The notes: generated by a model not told the origin, from the sequence alone. DNA of 64,000 nucleotides from Neptunitalea lumnitzerae (GCF_027924185.1 NZ_BRVO01000001.1:744001-808000), one strand, 5' to 3'. Shown: positions 36,903-46,903, counted from the stretch's first letter. A program made the numbers and translations.

Positions 36903-38888
36903 ATGAAAACAAGAGCATTAAGAAATATTGCGTTATCGGCACTGTCATTGGCAGGGGTAACGGCAATGGCACAATCTACAGAACATGATTATGTTCTAGA
37001 TTTTAAAGATACCGGCATAGATATACAACCTACTATGTATGGTATTTTCTTTGAGGATATCAACTTTGCTGCAGATGGTGGTTTGTATGCAGAAATGATT
37101 AAGAACCGTTCGTTTGAGTTCACATTGCCGCTTATGGGCTGGGAGCAACCGAACAGTGATCGTCATTCGTTTAACAAACAGTCTGGGTATGCAAATATTG
37201 TAACTACTAAAGAAGGAACCAACCATAATACGGCAAGAATAACCGTAAGAGATGATAAAGGGTATAGCCTTATAAACGAAGGTTTCCGCGGTATGGGAAT
37301 TAAAGCCGGTGCTAAATATGATCTTTCTTTAATGGTTGCCAATGAAGATGGTGGGATTAAAAAAATAATCTTTCAACTAATTGATGAGAAAGGAACTGTT
37401 TTAGGAGAAACATCGGTTAGTCCTCAAGGAGCAGATTGGAAAAAATATGAAACCGTACTTACGCCTTCAAAAACAGAAGCAAAAGCAAAACTGAAAATTA
37501 CTTTTGAAGGAACAGGAGTGGTGAATGTAGATATGATTTCTTTATTTCCTCAAGACACTTGGAAAGGTAGAAAAGGAGGAATGCGTAAAGATTTGGTTCA
37601 GAAATTATACGATTTAAATCCTGGATTTTTACGTTTCCCAGGAGGTTGTATTGTAGAAGGTAGAGTGCTGGAACGCAGATACCAATGGAAAAAAACAGTA
37701 GGTCCTGCAGAAGATCGTGAGATTTTAGTAAATAGATGGAATACAGAGTTTGATCATAGACCAACGCCTGATTATTTTCAATCGTTTGGTATTGGATTTT
37801 TTGAGTATTTCCAATTATCAGAAGATCTAGGGGCAGAGCCACTTCCTATTTTAAGTTGTGGTATGGCTTGCCAATTTAATACAGGAGAATTGGTACCTAT
37901 GGATGAGTTAGACCCTTATGTGCAAGATGCTATTGATTTAATTCAGTTTGCTAATGGAGATACTTCTACATCTTGGGGTAAAGTAAGAGAAAGTATGGGA
38001 CACCCAGAGCCATTTAACCTTAAGTATATTGGTGTAGGTAATGAGCAATGGGGACCAGACTATATAGAGCGTTACAAAGCTTTTGCAAAAGCAATTAAAG
38101 ATGAATATCCTGATATTATTATTGTTTCTGGAAGTGGACCATTTCCTGATGGAGAGTATTTTGACTATGGATGGGAAGAGCTGAAAAAATTAGATGCTGA
38201 AATTGTAGATGAGCATTATTACAATACACCAGAATGGTTTAAAGAAAACGCTACTCGTTATGATGCTTACGATAGAGAGGGACCTAAAGTATTTGCAGGT
38301 GAGTATGCAGCACAAAGCGTTGCTATTGCAAGTCCTGAAAATAGAAATAATTGGGAGTGTGCATTATCTGAAGCAGCATTTATGACAGGTTTAGAGCGTA
38401 ATGCAGATGTAGTGTATTTAACGTCGTATGCGCCTTTATTTGCTCATGCAGAGGGTTGGCAATGGACACCAGACCTTATTTGGTTTAACAATTTAGAATC
38501 GTACGCTACGCCAAACTACTATGTGCAACAAATGTATGGTAATAACCCTGGTACAGATTTAATTACCATTACCGAGAAAAAAGAACCTATTACTGGGCAA
38601 GATGGAATGTTTGCTACTGCGGTGGTAGATAAAAACACCAAAGAAGTTATTATTAAAATAGTAAACACGTCTGAACATGCTCAAGAAACTGATATTAAAG
38701 TACGTGGTAAAAAATTAGCCACCAAAGGTACCATGACCATTTTAGGGAATGATAAACTAGAAAGCGAGAACGGATTTGATATGGAAAATATAGCTCCTAA
38801 GACTTCAGAATTTGAATTAAAAAGCAGAAAAATGGAAGTGGAGATACCAGCGTATTCATTCGTAATCTTAAAAGTTAAAATTTCTTAA
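36903..38888 (+). CDS. GH51 alpha-L-arabinofuranosidase, long type
   Basis: This 661-residue secreted enzyme has a signal peptide to about AMAQST. The first barrel strand is MYGIFFEDINFAADGGLYAEMI, followed by an inserted CBM4_9-like domain (about 75-215). The barrel then carries LRFPGGCIVEG, acid/base Glu381 in YIGVGNEQWG and nucleophile Glu467 in VFAGEYAA. The C-terminal beta domain ends IPAYSFVILKVKIS. Long GH51 enzymes of this type act on arabinan and arabinoxylan side chains. It is the last polysaccharide enzyme before the sugar-catabolism genes; no terminator separates it from araB, but araB has its own promoter. Confidence 0.95.
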   Translation: MKTRALRNIALSALSLAGVTAMAQSTEHDYVLDFKDTGIDIQPTMYGIFFEDINFAADGGLYAEMIKNRSFEFTLPLMGWEQPNSDRHSFNKQSGYANIVTTKEGTNHNTARITVRDDKGYSLINEGFRGMGIKAGAKYDLSLMVANEDGGIKKIIFQLIDEKGTVLGETSVSPQGADWKKYETVLTPSKTEAKAKLKITFEGTGVVNVDMISLFPQDTWKGRKGGMRKDLVQKLYDLNPGFLRFPGGCIVEGRVLERRYQWKKTVGPAEDREILVNRWNTEFDHRPTPDYFQSFGIGFFEYFQLSEDLGAEPLPILSCGMACQFNTGELVPMDELDPYVQDAIDLIQFANGDTSTSWGKVRESMGHPEPFNLKYIGVGNEQWGPDYIERYKAFAKAIKDEYPDIIIVSGSGPFPDGEYFDYGWEELKKLDAEIVDEHYYNTPEWFKENATRYDAYDREGPKVFAGEYAAQSVAIASPENRNNWECALSEAAFMTGLERNADVVYLTSYAPLFAHAEGWQWTPDLIWFNNLESYATPNYYVQQMYGNNPGTDLITITEKKEPITGQDGMFATAVVDKNTKEVIIKIVNTSEHAQETDIKVRGKKLATKGTMTILGNDKLESENGFDMENIAPKTSEFELKSRKMEVEIPAYSFVILKVKIS

Positions 38889-38895
38889 AATATAT

Positions 38896-38938
38896 AAGTG
38901 TAAAAAATACATTTATTAAAGAAAGAGCCTTATATTTG
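38896..38938 (+). promoter_or_regulatory. araB promoter with candidate AraR operator
   Basis: TATATTTG (38931-38938) is a perfect TAnnTTTG box 32 nt before the araB ATG. The core AAGTGT (38896-38901), N7, ACATTT (38909-38914), then ATTAA lies upstream of it, over the place of the -33 element. At the other sites the core lies just downstream of the -7 box. Binding here would block sigma-factor access to -33. Read-through from the GH51 gene would bypass this control in part. Confidence 0.7.
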
Positions 38939-38970
38939 TAAAGTTAGAAACATAAAAACTGTCTACTAAG

Positions 38971-40662
38971 ATGAAAAAATATGTGATAGGATTAGACTAT
39001 GGATCAGACTCAGTTAGAGCGGTATTGGTAGATGCTCAAAACGGAGCTGAACTAGCATCTGAAGTTCATTGGTACCAAAGATGGAAAGAGAAGTTATACT
39101 GTAATCCGGGTATAAACCAATTCCGTCAGCACCCATTAGACCATATAGAAGGATTAGAAAATACGATAAAAGCAGTTGTTACTACCAGTGGGGTAGCACC
39201 TGAAAGTGTAGTAGGTATTTGTATTGATACAACCGGATCTTCTCCGGTACCTGTTACCAAAGACGGAACACCATTAGCATTGGTAGATGGGTTTAAAGAA
39301 AACCCTAATGCTATGATGATTCTATGGAAAGACCACACAGCTATTAAAGAAGCAAATGAAATTAATGAGTTGGCTGAAAGCTGGGGAGGAGAAAATTACA
39401 CCAAATACGAAGGTGGTATTTACTCATCTGAGTGGTTTTGGGCAAAAATTTTACGCATTGTAAGAGAAGATGAAGCTGTAATGAATGCTGCTTACACTTG
39501 GATGGAGCATTGTGATATTATGACTTACATTTTAGCAGATCATAAAGATTTAGATACCTTTAAAAGAAGTAGATGTGCAGCAGGGCATAAAGCTATGTGG
39601 CACGAGAGCTGGGATGGCTTGCCATCGGAAGAGTTCTTAGGAAAGTTACACCCATACTTGGCGGAATTAAGAAGTAACCTGTATAAAGATACCTTTACTT
39701 CTGATCAGGTGGCAGGACATTTGAACGAAGAGTGGGCTGCTAAACTTGGCTTAACCACAAACACGGTTATTGCAGTAGGTACATTTGATGCACACTCAGG
39801 TGCCGTAGGTGCTAAAGTAGATGAAAGAGCTTTGGTACGTGTAATGGGTACTTCTACTTGTGATATTATGGTGTCGTCTACAGATGAATTAGGAGATACG
39901 TTGGTAAAAGGTATTTGTGGTCAGGTTGATGGATCAGTAATTCCTGGAATGGTTGGTTTAGAAGCTGGTCAGTCTGGTTTTGGAGATGTATTAGCATGGT
40001 TTAAAGATGTACTTTCTTGGCCAATAGATAATTTAGTAATGGCGTCTTCTGTACTTTCTGAAAAACAGAAAGCAGAATTAGCAGAAGAAATTAATGCAAA
40101 TTTCATTAGAACGTTAGCAGAGCAAGCAGAGAGCATTCCGTTAACAGAAGCTATTCCAACAGCATTAGACTGGGTAAATGGTAGAAGAACTCCAGATGCC
40201 AATCAGGAATTAAAGAGTGCTATGTCTGGTATTTCATTAGGTACCAAAGCACCTCATATTTTTAAAGCATTGGTAAATGCTATTTGCTTCGGTTCTAAAA
40301 TGATTGTAGATCGTTTTGAATCTGAAGGAGTTAAAATAGATACTGTAATTGGTATTGGTGGTGTTGCACGTAAATCTCCGTTTATTATGCAAACCTTAGC
40401 AAATACATTAAACATGCCAATTAAAGTTGCTGCTTCTGACCAAGCACCAGCTTTAGGAGCTGCTATTTATGCAGCAGTAGTTGCAGGTATTTACCCTAAT
40501 GTAATTGAAGCTAGTAAAGTATTAGGTAGTGATTTTGAAGCAGAATATTACCCACAAGCAGATCAGGTAGAAACCTATAAGAACCTATTTAGTGATTATG
40601 CACAATTAGCAACCTTTATAGAAACCTTCACAAAATCTAAAAATTATGAGTTCCAAGTATAA
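38971..40662 (+). CDS. araB: L-ribulokinase
   Basis: This 563-residue FGGY-family kinase phosphorylates L-ribulose to L-ribulose 5-phosphate. The N-terminal ATPase signature is VIGLDYGSDSVRAVLVDAQNG and the ribulokinase-type ICIDTTGSSPVPV follows. GTFDAHSGAVGAKV and VMGTSTCDIM mark the sugar/ATP cleft, and the C-terminal adenosine region is IGIGGVARKSPFIMQTLAN with ALGAAIYAAV. The length is normal for AraB and longer than xylulokinases. It opens the catabolic operon araB-araD-araA-mutarotase-symporter and overlaps araD by 17 nt. Confidence 0.96.
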   Translation: MKKYVIGLDYGSDSVRAVLVDAQNGAELASEVHWYQRWKEKLYCNPGINQFRQHPLDHIEGLENTIKAVVTTSGVAPESVVGICIDTTGSSPVPVTKDGTPLALVDGFKENPNAMMILWKDHTAIKEANEINELAESWGGENYTKYEGGIYSSEWFWAKILRIVREDEAVMNAAYTWMEHCDIMTYILADHKDLDTFKRSRCAAGHKAMWHESWDGLPSEEFLGKLHPYLAELRSNLYKDTFTSDQVAGHLNEEWAAKLGLTTNTVIAVGTFDAHSGAVGAKVDERALVRVMGTSTCDIMVSSTDELGDTLVKGICGQVDGSVIPGMVGLEAGQSGFGDVLAWFKDVLSWPIDNLVMASSVLSEKQKAELAEEINANFIRTLAEQAESIPLTEAIPTALDWVNGRRTPDANQELKSAMSGISLGTKAPHIFKALVNAICFGSKMIVDRFESEGVKIDTVIGIGGVARKSPFIMQTLANTLNMPIKVAASDQAPALGAAIYAAVVAGIYPNVIEASKVLGSDFEAEYYPQADQVETYKNLFSDYAQLATFIETFTKSKNYEFQV

Positions 40663-41350
40663 GTCGTTAAAAGAAGAATGCTACGAAGCTAATATGCAAT
40701 TAGACGCATTAAAGTTAGTAGTATATACATTTGGTAATGTGAGTGCTGTAGACAGAGCTAATGGCGTATTTGCTATTAAGCCAAGTGGGGTGCCTTATGA
40801 AATTTTAAAACCTGAAGATATTGTGATTCTAGATTATGATAACAATATTATAGAGGGTACTATGCGCCCTTCTTCAGATACTAAAACACATGCTTATTTA
40901 TATAAAAACTGGGAAAACATAGGTGGTATTTCTCATACCCATGCTACGTATTCTTGTGCTTGGGCACAATCGCAATTAGATATTCCAATTTTTGGTACTA
41001 CCCATGCCGATCATTTAACGGCAGACATACCATGTGCGCCACCAATGAGTGATGACCTTATTCAAGGGAACTATGAGCATAATACTGGAATTCAGATTTT
41101 AGATTGTTTCAAAGAAAAAGGACTTTCTTATGAAGAAGTAGAAATGGTGTTGTTAGGGAATCACGGACCTTTTACTTGGGGTAAAAATGCAGCAAAAGCA
41201 GTGTATAACTCTAAAGTTTTAGAAACCGTTGCAGAAATGGCCTATTTAACACGCCAAATTAATCCGCAAGCACCAAGATTAAAAGATTCATTAATTAAAA
41301 AACATTATGAGCGTAAGCATGGTAAAGATGCCTATTACGGTCAGAATTAA
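40646..41350 (+). CDS. araD: L-ribulose-5-phosphate 4-epimerase
   Basis: This 234-residue class II aldolase-like epimerase converts L-ribulose 5-phosphate to D-xylulose 5-phosphate, which feeds the pentose phosphate pathway. The zinc ligands are clear: His97 and His99 in GGISHTHATYS and His173 in LLGNHGPFTWG. The Asp at 78 (PSSDTKTH) corresponds to the fourth conserved position in E. coli AraD. The phosphate-binding GNVSAVD and IKPSGVPY motifs are present. The start codon lies inside araB, implying translational coupling. Confidence 0.97.
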   Translation: MSSKYKSLKEECYEANMQLDALKLVVYTFGNVSAVDRANGVFAIKPSGVPYEILKPEDIVILDYDNNIIEGTMRPSSDTKTHAYLYKNWENIGGISHTHATYSCAWAQSQLDIPIFGTTHADHLTADIPCAPPMSDDLIQGNYEHNTGIQILDCFKEKGLSYEEVEMVLLGNHGPFTWGKNAAKAVYNSKVLETVAEMAYLTRQINPQAPRLKDSLIKKHYERKHGKDAYYGQN

Positions 41351-41376
41351 CATATTAAAACAAACAAAGAAGTAAG

Positions 41377-42867
41377 ATGATTGATATTAGTTCAAAAGAG
41401 GTTTGGTTTATAACCGGTAGCCAACACCTTTACGGTCCTGAAACCTTAGCACAGGTAGCAGAACACTCAACAGAGATAGCACAAGCGTTAGATGCATCTA
41501 GCCTTATCCCTGTAAAAGTTGTATTTAAACCAACTGTAAAAACTACAGAAGAAATATACGAAACACTAACAGCAGCTAACCAAGAGAAAAATTGTATTGG
41601 TGTTATTACATGGATGCATACATTTTCTCCTGCTAAAATGTGGATTAGAGGATTATCTGCTTTACAAAAGCCGTTGTTACACTTACATACACAATACAAT
41701 AGAGACATTCCATGGAATACAATGGATATGGACTTTATGAACCTGAACCAAGCAGCGCACGGTGACCGTGAATTTGGTTTTATGGTAAGTAGATTACGTA
41801 AAAACAGAAAAGTAGTTGTTGGGCACTGGGCACAAGAGTCTGTACAGGCTAAAATTGGAGCTTGGACACGTGTTGCTTTAGGATGGGATGACTGGCAAGG
41901 TGCTAAGTTTGCTCGTTTTGGAGATAACATGCGTTTTGTTGCGGTAACCGATGGAGATAAAGTAGAAGCTGAAACTAAATTTGGTTTTTCTGTAAACTCT
42001 TACGGTATTGGAGATTTAGTATCGTTAATTGATGCGGTTACTGATGAGCAAGTAGCAGAATTAATTAAAGAATATGAAGCTTCTTATAAAATGGCTGAAG
42101 ACCTTTTAGAAGGTGGAGCAAAAAGACAATCGTTAGTAGATGCTGCACGTATTGAGCTTGGTCTTGAGAAGTTTTTAGTTGATGGCGGATTTAAAGGTTT
42201 TAGTGATACGTTTGAAGATTTATATGGTATGAAACAATTACCAGGTATTGCTGTACAACGTTTAATGGAAAAAGGATACGGATTTGCAGGTGAAGGTGAC
42301 TGGAAAACTGCTGCTTTAGTACGTGCCATGAAAGTAATGGGACACGGACTTGAAGGTGGGAATGCTTTTATGGAAGATTATACCTATCATTTAGACCCTT
42401 CTGCTCCTAGAGTTTTAGGTTCTCACATGTTAGAGGTAGACCCAGTGTTAGCTGCAGAGCAACCTTCTTGTGAGGTACACCCATTAGGAATTGGTGGTAA
42501 AGAAGACCCAGTGCGTTTGGTATTTAACGGTAGAGCAGGAGATTCTTTAAATGCTGCTTTAATGGATTTTGGTAACCATTTTAGATTATTGGTTAACAAA
42601 ACTAGAGGAGAAGAGGTAAAAGAAGAGTTGCCAAAATTACCAGTTGCAAGAGTAATGTGGGAGCCACTTCCTAATTTTGAGGTAGGTTGTACTGCATGGA
42701 TTTTAGCGGGTGGTGCACACCATACTTGCTATAGTGAAAATGTTACTGCAGAACAGTTAGAAGATTTTGCAGAAATAGCAGGAATTGAATATCTTGTGAT
42801 TGATGAAGATACTAAACTATCTGATTTCAAAAACACATTACGTTGGAACGATAAGTTCTATAGATAA
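41377..42867 (+). CDS. araA: L-arabinose isomerase
   Basis: This 496-residue enzyme interconverts L-arabinose and L-ribulose, the first intracellular step. Family features include [60 protein letters not shown]-type sequence, the glutamate segments [12 protein letters not shown] and FMEDYTYH, and the C-terminal [10 protein letters not shown]. Length equals that of E. coli AraA to within a few residues. It lies 26 nt after araD. The gene order B-D-A differs from the E. coli B-A-D order and is common in Bacteroidota. Confidence 0.98.
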   Translation: MIDISSKEVWFITGSQHLYGPETLAQVAEHSTEIAQALDASSLIPVKVVFKPTVKTTEEIYETLTAANQEKNCIGVITWMHTFSPAKMWIRGLSALQKPLLHLHTQYNRDIPWNTMDMDFMNLNQAAHGDREFGFMVSRLRKNRKVVVGHWAQESVQAKIGAWTRVALGWDDWQGAKFARFGDNMRFVAVTDGDKVEAETKFGFSVNSYGIGDLVSLIDAVTDEQVAELIKEYEASYKMAEDLLEGGAKRQSLVDAARIELGLEKFLVDGGFKGFSDTFEDLYGMKQLPGIAVQRLMEKGYGFAGEGDWKTAALVRAMKVMGHGLEGGNAFMEDYTYHLDPSAPRVLGSHMLEVDPVLAAEQPSCEVHPLGIGGKEDPVRLVFNGRAGDSLNAALMDFGNHFRLLVNKTRGEEVKEELPKLPVARVMWEPLPNFEVGCTAWILAGGAHHTCYSENVTAEQLEDFAEIAGIEYLVIDEDTKLSDFKNTLRWNDKFYR

Positions 42868-42884
42868 ACTAAACTAACATTATT

Positions 42885-44066
42885 ATGAAAACTTTAAAAT
42901 TGGGTGCATACCTTTTACTTTTTAGTTTTCTGTTTTTAAATGTAGGTTGCGAAAAAACAACTAATAAAAAAGAGGAAACTTCTGAGGTACAAGATGCACC
43001 AAAGAAGTTTCCTATTACCAAAGTAGATTACGGTACAACTCCTGAGGGTGAAAAAATTGAGAAATTTACCCTTAAAAATGCAAATGGTATGCAAATGGAG
43101 GTAATTACATTTGGTGGTATTATTACTTCTTTAACCGCGCCTGATAAAGACGGAAAATTGGAAGATATTGTATTAGGTTACACTACTCCTGACGATTATT
43201 TTAACGGAAACCCTTATTTCTTTGGAGCTGCCATTGGTAGATACGGAAACCGTATTGCCAAAGGTAAATTTTCTTTAGATGGTACCGAGTATCAACTAGC
43301 TACCAATGATGGACCTAACCATTTGCATGGTGGTAAAAAAGGGTTTGATAAAAGAATATGGACCATTACTCCGGTAAAAGATGCGGAGAGTCCAACATTA
43401 CAACTTACTTATGTAAGTAAGGATATGGAAGAAGGTTATCCTGGTACGTTAACTACAACGATAACGTACACTCTTACGGATGAAAATGCACTAGAGATTT
43501 CTTATGAAGCTACTACAGATAAGAAAACCGTAGTGAACCTTACACAACATTCATACTTCAATTTATCTGGTAATTTTAATACTATTTTAGATCACGAGTT
43601 ACAGTTAGATGCCGATAAAATGTTACCGGTAGACAATACCTTGATTCCAACTGGAGAACTAGCAGATGTTGCTGGTACACCTTTTGATTTTACCACTGCA
43701 AAAGAGATCGGAAAAGATATCGATGCAGCTGATGATCAATTGAAAAAAGGTTTAGGATACGATCATTGCTGGGTGTTTAATGGAAATGATAAGTCATTTA
43801 GAAAAGTGGGTTCATTATACCATAAAGCCTCTGGAAGATACATGGAAGTTTTTACAGACCAACCAGCTATTCAGTTTTATAGTGGTAATTTCTTAGATGG
43901 TACTAAGAAAAGTAAAAATGGCGGTATGTACGAACAACGTTCAGGGTTGTGTTTAGAAACACAACATTACCCAGATTCTCCTAACCAACCTGCATTTCCT
44001 TCAACAGTGCTAAATCCCGGAGAAAAGTATTTTACAAAAACGACGTACAAATTTTCAGTGAAATAA
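42885..44066 (+). CDS. galM: aldose 1-epimerase (mutarotase), lipoprotein
   Basis: This 393-residue GalM-family enzyme speeds interconversion of sugar anomers. A lipoprotein signal (lipobox NVGC, Cys about 22) sends it to the periplasm, where GH enzymes release arabinose as defined anomers. Catalytic features are the histidines in GPNHLHGGKKG and VNLTQHSYFNLSG and a glutamate in SGLCLETQHYPDSPNQP. It sits between araA and the symporter, so it probably supplies the anomer the transporter takes. Confidence 0.94.
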   Translation: MKTLKLGAYLLLFSFLFLNVGCEKTTNKKEETSEVQDAPKKFPITKVDYGTTPEGEKIEKFTLKNANGMQMEVITFGGIITSLTAPDKDGKLEDIVLGYTTPDDYFNGNPYFFGAAIGRYGNRIAKGKFSLDGTEYQLATNDGPNHLHGGKKGFDKRIWTITPVKDAESPTLQLTYVSKDMEEGYPGTLTTTITYTLTDENALEISYEATTDKKTVVNLTQHSYFNLSGNFNTILDHELQLDADKMLPVDNTLIPTGELADVAGTPFDFTTAKEIGKDIDAADDQLKKGLGYDHCWVFNGNDKSFRKVGSLYHKASGRYMEVFTDQPAIQFYSGNFLDGTKKSKNGGMYEQRSGLCLETQHYPDSPNQPAFPSTVLNPGEKYFTKTTYKFSVK

Positions 44067-44082
44067 AATTTAAATTATCAAT

Positions 44083-45969
44083 ATGAACGGAGGATTTCAG
44101 CCCTTAGATTATGGGATATTTATAGGATACGTGATTTTAATTGCGGCTTTAGGATTATTTATTTCCAGAGATAAAAAAGGAACAGAGAAAAATTCTAAAG
44201 ATTACTTTTTAGCAGGAGGAACGTTATCATGGTGGGCTATTGGTGCTTCACTTATTGCGGCAAATATTTCTGCAGAGCAGTTTATTGGTATGTCTGGTTC
44301 TGGGTATGCAATTGGTTTAGCAATTGCTGCTTATGAGTGGATTGCAGCCGCTGCTTTAATTATTGTGGCAAAGTACATTTTGCCAATTATGTTAGATAAA
44401 AAAATATATACCATGCCTCAGTTGGCAAGAGAACGTTACGGAAAAGGTGTTGCCTTTTTCTTCTCTTTCTTCTGGTTATTGGTATATGTGTTTGTAAACC
44501 TTACTTCGGTAGCTTGGTTAGGAGCCACAGCTATGGAACAAATTTTAGGGGTAGATAAAACGTATGGGGTAATTGGACTGTTATTATTTGCAGGTGTTTA
44601 CTCTATTTATGGTGGACTTAAAGCGGTGGCTTGGACCGATGTTTTACAAGTTGTATTTCTTGTAGGGGGTGGTTTAATTACAGCTTGGTTTGCTCTTGCT
44701 GCTATTAGTGATACTGGTAGTGCTATTGACGGATTTAACTTAGTATACCACAAAGTGGTTTCTACGCCAGACGATGTGCATTTTAGTATGATTATTGAGC
44801 AAGGTAAAACAATGATTTCTGATGGTACCGGTGGCCAGAAAGATCCGTTTATAGACCTTCCTGGTGTTGCGGTTATCTTAGGTGCTATGTGGTTAACCAA
44901 TTTAGGATATTGGGGTTTCAACCAGTATATCATTCAAAAAGGATTGGCTGCTAAAAACTTAAAAGAAGCAAAAAGAGGTTTATTATTTGGAGCTTACTTA
45001 AAAATATTAATTCCACTTATCGTTGTAATTCCTGGTATTGCAGCTTACGTTATTTTTGCGCATCAAGGAGACTTCCCTGAGTTAACATCACATTTACAAG
45101 GTACTATTGAAAAATCTGATGAGGCATACCCATGGTTACTTAGAAACTTTGCGCCTACAGGTATTAGAGGTTTAGCATTTGCTGCCTTAATTGCTGCAGT
45201 AGTTTCTTCGTTAGCATCTATGCTTAACTCTACTTCTACCATTTTTACTATGGATATTTATAAAGAGGTAATTAATAAAAATTCTTCTGAAAGAAACTTA
45301 GTAAAAGTGGGGCGTATTTCTGCTTTAGTTGCTTTAATAATTGCCATGTTTACAGCAAAACCATTATTAGGTGGTTTAGACCAAGCATTCCAATACATAC
45401 AAGAGTTTACAGGCTTTATTTATCCTGGTGTAGTGGTTGTATTTGGTATGGGATTATTCTGGAAACGTGCTTCTAACAGAGCAGCTCTTTGGACAACCAT
45501 TGCAACGTTGCCAACTTCAATTATATTAAAGTTTGCAGCTTCAGATGTACCGTTCCAGTTCCGTATGGGCTATACTTGTGTAATACTTATTACGCTAGCC
45601 GTAGTACTTACATTAACAGATAAAAACAGAGTACCAGCTACTCCGGTTTCTGATCAGAAAGCGAAACAATTTAAATTGGCAGGACTAATTTTTGCAGTGT
45701 TGGCTGTTGCAGCTGCTCTGGTAACATTAGTGTTTGGTACACCATTCTTTGGTATAGACCTAAGATTTATGGGGTATGAATCTGCTATTTTATTAGTGTT
45801 CTTATTTGGTTTCTTAGCGCTTATGATGTACAACAATGCTAATTGTACATTCCAAGATGAGAAAGCTTATGAAGTTGATACGGAGTTATTTAAAACCGAT
45901 AAAACCTTCTTTATGGGGGCTATGGGTATAGTTGTTATCTTAGTAGCTTTATACGGTTACTTCTGGTAA
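44083..45969 (+). CDS. sodium/sugar symporter (SSS/SLC5 family), probable L-arabinose importer
   Basis: This 628-residue inner-membrane protein has about 14 hydrophobic segments. SSS-family marks include DYFLAGGTLSWWAIGASLIAANIS-type sequence near residue 45, EQFIGMSGSGYAIGLA, YSIYGGLKAVAWTDVLQVV and the conserved serine-rich FAALIAAVVSSLASMLNS near residue 375, which holds sodium ligands in characterised members. Its place as last gene of the ara operon behind a mutarotase indicates arabinose as substrate. An intrinsic terminator follows. Confidence 0.95.
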   Translation: MNGGFQPLDYGIFIGYVILIAALGLFISRDKKGTEKNSKDYFLAGGTLSWWAIGASLIAANISAEQFIGMSGSGYAIGLAIAAYEWIAAAALIIVAKYILPIMLDKKIYTMPQLARERYGKGVAFFFSFFWLLVYVFVNLTSVAWLGATAMEQILGVDKTYGVIGLLLFAGVYSIYGGLKAVAWTDVLQVVFLVGGGLITAWFALAAISDTGSAIDGFNLVYHKVVSTPDDVHFSMIIEQGKTMISDGTGGQKDPFIDLPGVAVILGAMWLTNLGYWGFNQYIIQKGLAAKNLKEAKRGLLFGAYLKILIPLIVVIPGIAAYVIFAHQGDFPELTSHLQGTIEKSDEAYPWLLRNFAPTGIRGLAFAALIAAVVSSLASMLNSTSTIFTMDIYKEVINKNSSERNLVKVGRISALVALIIAMFTAKPLLGGLDQAFQYIQEFTGFIYPGVVVVFGMGLFWKRASNRAALWTTIATLPTSIILKFAASDVPFQFRMGYTCVILITLAVVLTLTDKNRVPATPVSDQKAKQFKLAGLIFAVLAVAAALVTLVFGTPFFGIDLRFMGYESAILLVFLFGFLALMMYNNANCTFQDEKAYEVDTELFKTDKTFFMGAMGIVVILVALYGYFW

Positions 45970-46024
45970 GAATTTTTAAAATTTCGACGAAAGGTAAAAT
46001 AACAAGCTAACTTTCAATATGTTC

Positions 46025-46058
46025 AAACCGATACCATATTTATGGTATCGGTTTTTTT
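46025..46058 (+). terminator. intrinsic terminator of the ara operon
   Basis: AAACCGATACCATA pairs with TATGGTATCGG and the first T residues beyond, around a short loop, and is followed by seven T. It lies 55 nt past the symporter stop codon. Confidence 0.92.
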
Positions 46059-46059
46059 G

Positions 46060-46067
46060 TAAATTTG
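46060..46067 (+). promoter_or_regulatory. -7 promoter box before the 46103 gene
   Basis: TAAATTTG matches TAnnTTTG and starts 1 nt after the T-run of the ara terminator. The gene 35 nt downstream is thus a separate transcription unit. No AAGTGT-N7-ACATTT core is near. Confidence 0.5.
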
Positions 46068-46102
46068 TAGCAATAATCAAAAGAAATTTTTAGTTCTTAC
46101 TT

Positions 46103-46813
46103 ATGAAAAATATTACTGTTGTGCTTTTTTTGATGCTTTGCACATTAAGCAACGCTCAAATGAGATTATCCCCTGACAACAATGAAGTAGACGCTAGTCT
46201 TATTAAAGATGAGGTTTATGAAATGAGATGGTCTGTAAAATCTGGAGATACTTCTAATGATATTGGTAAGGTTATTACCAAGATTAAAAATAATGGCGAT
46301 AAAGTATTAATTACTTCTGAAGTGAAAAGATACAATAGCGCTAAACGTTGGGTAGATACTACCATTGTTACCAAAGCAGATTTAAAACCAATATATCATG
46401 CTTCTTATAACGAGAACCGAGATATGGTAATTAACTATGGTGCTAAAACGGAAGGTTTTTATAAAGATAAAACCAAAAGAGAAAAGATTACTTTAAATGG
46501 TGAATATCCTACTTCTTTTGATAGTAGTATGTATCCGCAAGTAATTAGATGGTTGCCATTAAATGATAATTATACTGCAGATTTATTAGTTTTCAATTTT
46601 AATCCTTCTGGAAAAACAGATGTTTTAAATGCCTATGTAAAGGAAGTTTCTTCTACTAGCTACAATAATAAAGATGTTTGGGATGTAGTAGTAACCGATG
46701 ATATTGTTGGTGGTAATGTTAAAACACATTACTACATTAGTAAAGAAGACAGATCAGTGCTTAGAATGGAAGTAAATATGGGAGCACAATCTATGATTAT
46801 GGAAAGAATTTAA
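46103..46813 (+). CDS. secreted hypothetical protein, DUF3108-like
   Basis: This 236-residue protein has a signal peptide ending near SNAQMR. The rest is predicted beta-rich, with the pattern of DUF3108/LolA-like sheets (VYEMRWSVKSG, VITKIKNNGDKVLITSEVKRY, VVTDDIVGGNVKTHYYISKEDRSVLRMEV). I know no assigned function. It has its own promoter and terminator and lacks the shared operator motif. Its place next to the arabinan locus may therefore be incidental. Confidence 0.6.
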   Translation: MKNITVVLFLMLCTLSNAQMRLSPDNNEVDASLIKDEVYEMRWSVKSGDTSNDIGKVITKIKNNGDKVLITSEVKRYNSAKRWVDTTIVTKADLKPIYHASYNENRDMVINYGAKTEGFYKDKTKREKITLNGEYPTSFDSSMYPQVIRWLPLNDNYTADLLVFNFNPSGKTDVLNAYVKEVSSTSYNNKDVWDVVVTDDIVGGNVKTHYYISKEDRSVLRMEVNMGAQSMIMERI

Positions 46814-46835
46814 TTTGTACCCTTATTATAAAGTT

Positions 46836-46872
46836 AAAAACCCTCAATACTTAAATGTACTGAGGGTTTTTT
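46836..46872. terminator. bidirectional terminator between convergent genes
   Basis: AAAAACCCTCA pairs with TGAGGGTTTTTT around a 14-nt loop. The A-run on the left and T-run on the right let it serve both the 46103 gene and the GH97 gene that ends at 46904. Confidence 0.85.
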
Positions 46873-46903
46873 AATTACAAATGTGTTTGGGAAAAAGAGC
46901 GGG

